Assembly: GCA_900765125.1 (NCBI GenBank) | Contig: CAAFQL010000109.1 | Span: forward strand, 1-10,680 | Length of the DNA stretch: 10,680 nt | Reading direction: 5' to 3' | From: Oscillospiraceae bacterium | GTDB taxonomy: Bacteria; Bacillota; Clostridia; Oscillospirales; Ruminococcaceae | Part shown: positions 7,205 to 10,680 of the stretch, one piece after another | How positions within the stretch are numbered: position 1 is the stretch's first letter | How the letters are laid out: each line of letters opens with the position of its first letter | Position numbers and translations under genes: made by a program | The notes under the pieces: model-generated | Databases searched by the model: none | What the model was told of the DNA's origin: nothing | What the model saw: only the letters and a program-made list of their open reading frames with translations

Positions 7205-7392
7205 ATCTCACCTTTGCAATGCGTGTATTGATGCAATCCTGATGAAAGCTGACTCCAAAGGACTTTTTATAGATCGCACGGAGATGACTGGCGCTGCCGT
7301 GGAACTGTGTGTGTACCTTGTCCGAATCAAATGCATCATTGAAGTTAAGATAAATGTAATTCCGAAGCTGAAGCGGCGCATGATATAATACT
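7205..7392 (-). pseudogene. Fragment of an AraC-type DNA-binding domain
   Basis: The frame contains LQLRNYIYLNFNDAF and then SASHLRAIYKKSFGVSFHQD and CINTRIAKVRYY, matching the first helix-turn-helix and connecting helix of AraC regulators. The second helix-turn-helix, with its GY/GF and TPSDYRK signature, is missing; the sequence switches to the ATPase-like frame at about 7200. There is no sensor domain upstream. The fragment resembles the HTH of the first AraC protein (SLFQHNYKKKFGTTFIKD) more than the two cupin AraC proteins beside it. Confidence 0.6.
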
Positions 7393-7541
7393 GACGCTGA
7401 TACATCACGGCAGTCAGAAGTCCTTTTAACTTGTTGGGAGCATTTTCGCTTCGTATCTGACATATAAACATTGATTTTGGCTAGAGTTAATATGTAACAC
7501 AACGAAAGGGCAAAAAGCCTATAAATACAGAGGAAAATACC

Positions 7542-7673
7542 ATGAACAAAAAGACAATAAAGCAGATCGAAAATCTGAAAAACCAGACCATCGGCGTCCG
7601 AAAGATCGCTCTTTTCAGAAACTTCGTGACCTTTCCGATGAACTATGTCAGAAACACTGTCTGCAGTCATTGA
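7542..7673 (+). pseudogene. 5' remnant of a probable amidoligase gene
   Basis: ATG at 7542 follows AGAGGA (7529-7534) with 7 nt spacing. The first 19 residues, MNKKTIKQIENLKNQTIGV, resemble the start of amidoligase-family proteins of clostridial mobile elements, which continue with a GVEIEMN-like motif. Here the sequence changes right after TIGV and the frame closes at 7671-7673 after 43 codons. An intact ribosome site and start are thus joined to unrelated sequence. Identification rests on a short stretch and is uncertain. Confidence 0.4.
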
Positions 7674-7810
7674 TAACCCAGGACGGTAAATATGATAAAG
7701 ACAGACTTATGGCAGCCGTCAACAGCTTTTTGGATAATTTCAACCGAGATTCGGGAAAACCGTATAAGATATCGGTCGTTATTCTCAGCAGAAAGAAAAT
7801 AAATAATTGA
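7601..7810 (+). pseudogene. C-terminal coding fragment, possibly GGDEF-like
   Basis: In a frame different from the start at 7542, the sequence reads KDRSFQKLRDLSDELCQKH through to SFLDNFNRDSGKPYKISVV and stops at 7808-7810. The FN-x-x-SGKPYKISV stretch resembles the region near the end of GGDEF (diguanylate cyclase) domains, where SVSIG normally follows; here it reads SVVILSRKK instead. No active-site GGDEF motif is present. The function is not assigned with confidence. Confidence 0.3.
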
Positions 7811-7864
7811 AAGAAATGGGGCTGTTGCATCTCATGATAATTACGAAAATTTTTCCGATGTCTG

Positions 7865-8704
7865 CTATGTCCGATATAGCTTTTTGTAGTCCGAGGGAGT
7901 ACATCCGGTTATGCTTTTGAATACTCTGTTGAATGTTGTAAGGCTTGTAAATCCTACCTGCATAGCCACATCGGTGATTGAACAGCCGTTTTCAAGCAAA
8001 AGAAGCTCTGCGGCTTTTACCCTGCGGCGATTAAGAAAATTAATAAATGTGGTATTACTGTATTTTTTGAATATCCTTGAAAAATGATAAGTACTGTAGC
8101 CTGCGAGCTGAGCAAGATCCTCCAGAGTAATATCATTCATATAATTCTGTTCAATAAATTTCAGTATCATACTGAATTTGCCCGCATACTGTTCGCCGGC
8201 GTAATATTGTATTTGGTTAAGCTGATATTCCTTTATTTTGGCAAAAAAAGATAAAACCTTCATATATATATATACTTCGGTAACATCACCAAAATTAGAA
8301 TAAAGAATATATATGTCTTTCATTATCTGGTTCATTGACCGCAGAAATTCCTTGTCAAAGCTTGAATTGATCAGCAAAGGCTCGGAAAAAACAGAGTACA
8401 GTTCCGACAGCGCAGGATTATTTGCAAACGAACGGTTGTCTATAATAAGGATAAGGCGTCTGCCGGACTGAGCTTTAAGATTATGGAGCGTACCTGCAGG
8501 AATAATGAGTATATCACGTTCGTCAAGGTGATAATCCGTGCCTCCACAAATAGCCTCAAAGCCGTTTGTAAGCGGCATAATTATTTCGATAGCATTATGC
8601 CAGTGTAGAGGGTATTCTTCATTTTCAATATTGTCGTATAAAAGCACACTTCTGTTCTGAGCATAGTCAACCATTTCAAAATCACCGTTAAGATGTGCGA
8701 TCAT
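7865..8704 (-). CDS. AraC-family regulator with cupin sensor (third)
   Basis: This 279-residue protein is a paralogue of the regulator at 5937-6800. The cupin region has HWHNAIE (His34, His36, Glu40), IIPAGTLHNL and GRRLILIID; helix-turn-helix units lie at about 183-277 (TLEDLAQLAGYSTYHFSRIF; TDVAMQVGFTSLTTFNRVF; CTPSDYKKLY). AAAGGGAG at 8711-8718 gives the start, 6 nt from the ATG. It is divergent from the DUF4380-GH3 operon across 270 bp, the usual place for a dedicated activator, so it is the best candidate for control of that operon by a xylan- or glucan-derived sugar. No clear terminator follows it. Confidence 0.93.
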   Translation of the reverse strand: MIAHLNGDFEMVDYAQNRSVLLYDNIENEEYPLHWHNAIEIIMPLTNGFEAICGGTDYHLDERDILIIPAGTLHNLKAQSGRRLILIIDNRSFANNPALSELYSVFSEPLLINSSFDKEFLRSMNQIMKDIYILYSNFGDVTEVYIYMKVLSFFAKIKEYQLNQIQYYAGEQYAGKFSMILKFIEQNYMNDITLEDLAQLAGYSTYHFSRIFKKYSNTTFINFLNRRRVKAAELLLLENGCSITDVAMQVGFTSLTTFNRVFKSITGCTPSDYKKLYRT

Positions 8705-8782
8705 GTCAAGCTCCCTTTCATATATTTTTGAATAATAGTGATATAATCAAAAAATGTCTTGAGATTACATGATGTATTTTTA

Positions 8783-8811
8783 TGTATAATATATAATAAC
8801 ATATACTGCAA
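8783..8811 (-). promoter_or_regulatory. Possible promoter of the third AraC gene
   Basis: On the minus strand TTGCAG (8811-8806), a 17-bp spacer and TATACA (8788-8783) give a moderate match. The region is very AT-rich and other -10-like hexamers occur nearby, so the exact position is uncertain. Confidence 0.35.
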
Positions 8812-8853
8812 AAATGTGCAATATATTTCTTTATAAATATGTGTATTTGCACA
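8807..8853. promoter_or_regulatory. Candidate AraC operator
   Basis: TGTGCAA (8815-8821) and TTGCACA (8847-8853) are inverted copies with centres 32 bp apart, about three helical turns. A further TGCAA (8807-8811) lies 10 bp before the left copy's TGCAA, giving a direct repeat. The site lies between the divergent regulator and operon, upstream of the poor -35 of the operon promoter. The left part overlaps the possible regulator promoter, which would allow self-control. This is inference from position and symmetry. Confidence 0.35.
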
Positions 8854-8905
8854 AAAGAGAATATAAAATATCGCAATAATTGAAACTTAAAGCGCAAAAA
8901 ACGGT

Positions 8906-8934
8906 TAGTAAATCAATACAGATTAGTGTATAAT
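8906..8934 (+). promoter_or_regulatory. Promoter of the DUF4380-GH3 operon
   Basis: TATAAT at 8929-8934 is perfect, while the hexamer 17 bp upstream, TTAGTA (8906-8911), is a poor -35. A good -10 with a weak -35 is typical of promoters that need an activator. The leader to the ATG at 8975 would be about 33 nt. Confidence 0.6.
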
Positions 8935-8974
8935 TTAAACAATCAATATTTATTCTGCAATTGGAGGAAAAATT

Positions 8975-9901
8975 ATGAGTGTAATATATTCAAAACGTAT
9001 ATACAAGAATTTTGGTGAATGTATTTTCCTTGATAACGGTATTATCACCTTGGGAGTAACACTCGAAGAAGGTCCGAGGATAATATATTTCTCCCTTGCG
9101 GGAAAGGAAAATGTGCTTTTTGAAGATACTGAACGCAGATTTACTGAGCCTGCAGGAAAATATGGAACATGGGTGGCATACGGTGGACACAGGCTTTGGT
9201 GTGCGCCCGAGGTGAACCCCGAAACCTATTACCCTGATAATAGCAGGGTAAGCTGTGAGATCACGGACAATACCCTTACATTAAAGCCGCCCGTCACTCC
9301 ATTTGGTAAGGAATTTACCATGATAATTGAAATGAACGAGGAATCTCCAGTTGTGAAGATAACGCACAAAATACGCAATATATCCGAGAAAAAAGCAGTG
9401 TTTTCGCCATGGTCCGTGACGAGTCTTACACATGGCGGAGTTTGCATTATCCCTATCAGCACGCAGAAAAAAGGATATCTTCCTAACCGTGTGATAAGTC
9501 TTTGGGACTATTCCGATATAAATGACAGCCGTTTCAGAATGACAAATTCCGAAGTGCGCATAAGGCAGGATATCTACATAAGAAAGGCTTTCAAAGCAGG
9601 CTTTAATCTTGAGGACGGTTACGCTGCCTATGTGGTCAACGGGCAGATATTTGCAAAATGTATTCCGAAATACGAGGAGGTATGCTATCCCGATTATTCC
9701 TGTAATTTTGAGGTATATACCAACAGCCTGTTCCTTGAATGTGAGCTTTTGGGAGAAAAAAGAGAGTTTGCGAAAAATGAGGAAGCAGTCATTTCAGAGC
9801 ACTGGTGCCTGCTGGATAACGAAGGTAATTTTGAGCCGGATCTGAATGATTTCAAGGAGCATATCGGCGGTCGGATCAACAGATTTCTCGATGCAATATA
9901 A
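8975..9901 (+). CDS. DUF4380-like protein, galactose-mutarotase-like fold (putative carbohydrate-binding or -acting)
   Basis: This 308-residue protein has no signal peptide or membrane segment. GGAGG at 8963-8967, 7 nt before the ATG, fixes the start. Visible conserved stretches are GPRIIYFSLAGKENVLFED (33-51), YGGHRLWCAPE (69-79) and FSPWSVTSLTHGG in the middle. These match what I recall of DUF4380 proteins, predicted beta-sandwiches related to aldose 1-epimerases. His72, Arg73, Trp75 and Glu79 are candidates for sugar contact. It is followed after 24 bp by the GH3 gene and is probably co-transcribed with it. The role is unknown; a cytoplasmic sugar mutarotase/epimerase or sugar-binding function is inferred from fold and context. 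It may equally be non-enzymatic. Confidence 0.85.
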   Translation: MSVIYSKRIYKNFGECIFLDNGIITLGVTLEEGPRIIYFSLAGKENVLFEDTERRFTEPAGKYGTWVAYGGHRLWCAPEVNPETYYPDNSRVSCEITDNTLTLKPPVTPFGKEFTMIIEMNEESPVVKITHKIRNISEKKAVFSPWSVTSLTHGGVCIIPISTQKKGYLPNRVISLWDYSDINDSRFRMTNSEVRIRQDIYIRKAFKAGFNLEDGYAAYVVNGQIFAKCIPKYEEVCYPDYSCNFEVYTNSLFLECELLGEKREFAKNEEAVISEHWCLLDNEGNFEPDLNDFKEHIGGRINRFLDAI

Positions 9902-9925
9902 TATAAATATGAAAGGAAAATCACT

Positions 9926-10680
9926 ATGGAAAAATATCTTGACAGCACCCTCAGCGCAGAAGAAAGAGCAATTGCGCTGACCGATGCAATGACGGTGGAG
10001 GAGCAGGCTTCTCAGCTCAGATACGATGCTCCTGCCGTAAAAAGACTGGGCATACCAGCATACAATTGGTGGAACGAGGGGCTTCACGGTCTGGCGCGTT
10101 CGGGCATTGCAACAATGTTTCCGCAAGCTATCGGTCTGGCGGCTATGTTTGATACAGAACTAACTCAGAAAGTCGCAAAGATAACCGCCGAAGAAGCTCG
10201 TGCAAAGAATAATGCATATACAAGATACGGTGACAGAGATATATACAAGGGGCTGACCTTCTGGGCACCCAATATCAATATTTTCCGTGATCCTCGCTGG
10301 GGCCGAGGACATGAGACCTACGGCGAAGATCCGTATTTGACAGCCGAAAACGGTAAAGCCTTTGTAAAAGGATTGCAGGGTGAAGGAAAAACAATGAAAG
10401 CTGCCGCTTGCGCTAAGCATTATGCTGTACACAGCGGTCCCGAGGCATTGCGTCACGAGTTTAATGCCGAAGTTTCCAAAAAGGATATTGAAGAAACCTA
10501 TCTTCCTGCATTTGAAGCACTCGTCAGAGAAGCTCACGTTGAGGGAGTAATGGGTGCATATAACTGTGTAAACGGCGAGGCTTCCTGTGCGAGCAGTTTT
10601 CTTATGTCCAAACTGAACGAGTGGGGCTTTGACGGATACTTTGTGTCCGACTGCTGGGCAATACGGGATTTCCATGAGAA
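9926..10680 (+). CDS. GH3 glycoside hydrolase, probable beta-xylosidase (3'-partial)
   Basis: The first 251 residues are visible, of about 700 usual for the family; the gene runs off the right edge. AAAGGA at 9912-9917 lies 8 nt before the ATG and 24 bp separate it from the DUF4380-like gene. There is no signal peptide, so it should act in the cytoplasm. Motifs of the xylosidase-type GH3 branch are WWNEGLHGLAR (48-58), FWAPNINIFRDPRWGRG followed by HETYGEDPYL, KHYAVHSGPE (Lys164, His165), VMGAYN, and VSDCWAI, with Asp242 the expected nucleophile. The VSDC form, as opposed to the VSDW of beta-glucosidases, favours beta-xylosidase or bifunctional xylosidase/arabinofuranosidase; dual activity is common and cannot be excluded. 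It would release xylose from imported xylo-oligosaccharides. Confidence 0.93.
   Translation, partial: MEKYLDSTLSAEERAIALTDAMTVEEQASQLRYDAPAVKRLGIPAYNWWNEGLHGLARSGIATMFPQAIGLAAMFDTELTQKVAKITAEEARAKNNAYTRYGDRDIYKGLTFWAPNINIFRDPRWGRGHETYGEDPYLTAENGKAFVKGLQGEGKTMKAAACAKHYAVHSGPEALRHEFNAEVSKKDIEETYLPAFEALVREAHVEGVMGAYNCVNGEASCASSFLMSKLNEWGFDGYFVSDCWAIRDFHE

Larger units (their letters stand above)
6884..7864. other. Gene-free degenerate region between two AraC genes
   Basis: About 980 bp hold no intact gene. 6884-7059 shows nothing I recognise. From 7060 to 7810 there are pieces of at least three unrelated coding sequences in changing strand and frame, listed separately. Long frames can be read here (for example minus 7670-7086), but only parts of them match known families and the frame matching a family changes within them. 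This looks like a decayed insertion hot spot, perhaps left by a mobile element, between two otherwise intact regulator genes. Confidence 0.6.

Noticed and set aside
7086..7670. A 194-codon minus-strand open frame
   Set aside because: Only its middle part resembles an AraC DNA-binding domain; both ends look non-coding or belong to other frames, so it is not called as a gene.
7818..7830. GGGGCTGTTGCAT, similar to the terminal repeat of some insertion sequences
   Set aside because: I found no inverted partner on either side and no transposase fragment, so a single 13-bp match is not enough to call an IS end.
10160..10675. A 171-codon open frame opposite the GH3 gene
   Set aside because: It lies wholly antisense to a well-conserved GH3 coding sequence and has no family resemblance; it is a by-product of the codon use of the real gene.

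Overview
The window looks like a low-to-moderate G+C, fibre-degrading gut or rumen Firmicute of the Ruminococcus type (Oscillospiraceae). The evidence is a secreted GH9 cellulase with a C-terminal dockerin, a GH3 gene of the beta-xylosidase subgroup, several AraC-type regulators next to glycoside hydrolases, strong GGAGG ribosome sites and sigma-A type promoters. The genus is inferred from gene content, not proven.

Layout. (1) 1-2380 is phage-derived. A tail/appendage protein gene runs leftwards off the window; it has a baseplate-like N-terminus followed by a six-fold 14-residue SHAEG repeat. A divergent amidase-SH3 endolysin gene runs right. Between them lie three terminator-like hairpins pointing at the tail gene and a 51-bp palindromic mini-element that supplies the only upstream ATG of the lysin. 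(2) 2394-3312 holds an AraC regulator with a near-consensus promoter. It converges on the cellulase gene and shares a bidirectional terminator with it. (3) 3329-5756 holds a CBM4/9-like, Ig-like, GH9, dockerin cellulase on the minus strand with its own TTGAAA-17-TATAAT promoter. (4) 5806-6883 holds a second AraC regulator (cupin plus HTH), minus strand, with promoter and terminator. (5) 6884-7864 contains no intact gene. It is a patchwork of fragments: an AraC HTH, an AAA ATPase of the DUF4143 type, the first codons of what looks like an amidoligase gene, and a possible GGDEF tail. (6) 7865-8704 is a third AraC regulator, a clear paralogue of the second, transcribed divergently from (7) an operon at 8975 to the right edge: a DUF4380-like protein of the galactose-mutarotase-like type and the N-terminal 251 residues of a GH3 enzyme.

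How the parts work together (inference): the cellulase is exported and attached to a cellulosome through its dockerin. The GH3 enzyme has no signal peptide and probably trims imported xylo- or cello-oligosaccharides in the cytoplasm, with the DUF4380-like protein acting on the same sugar or its product. The AraC paralogue encoded divergently from this operon is its most likely regulator; the operon promoter has a good -10 and a poor -35, and an inverted repeat lies in the shared intergenic region.

I found no tRNA, rRNA, CRISPR array, complete insertion sequence or recognisable riboswitch.
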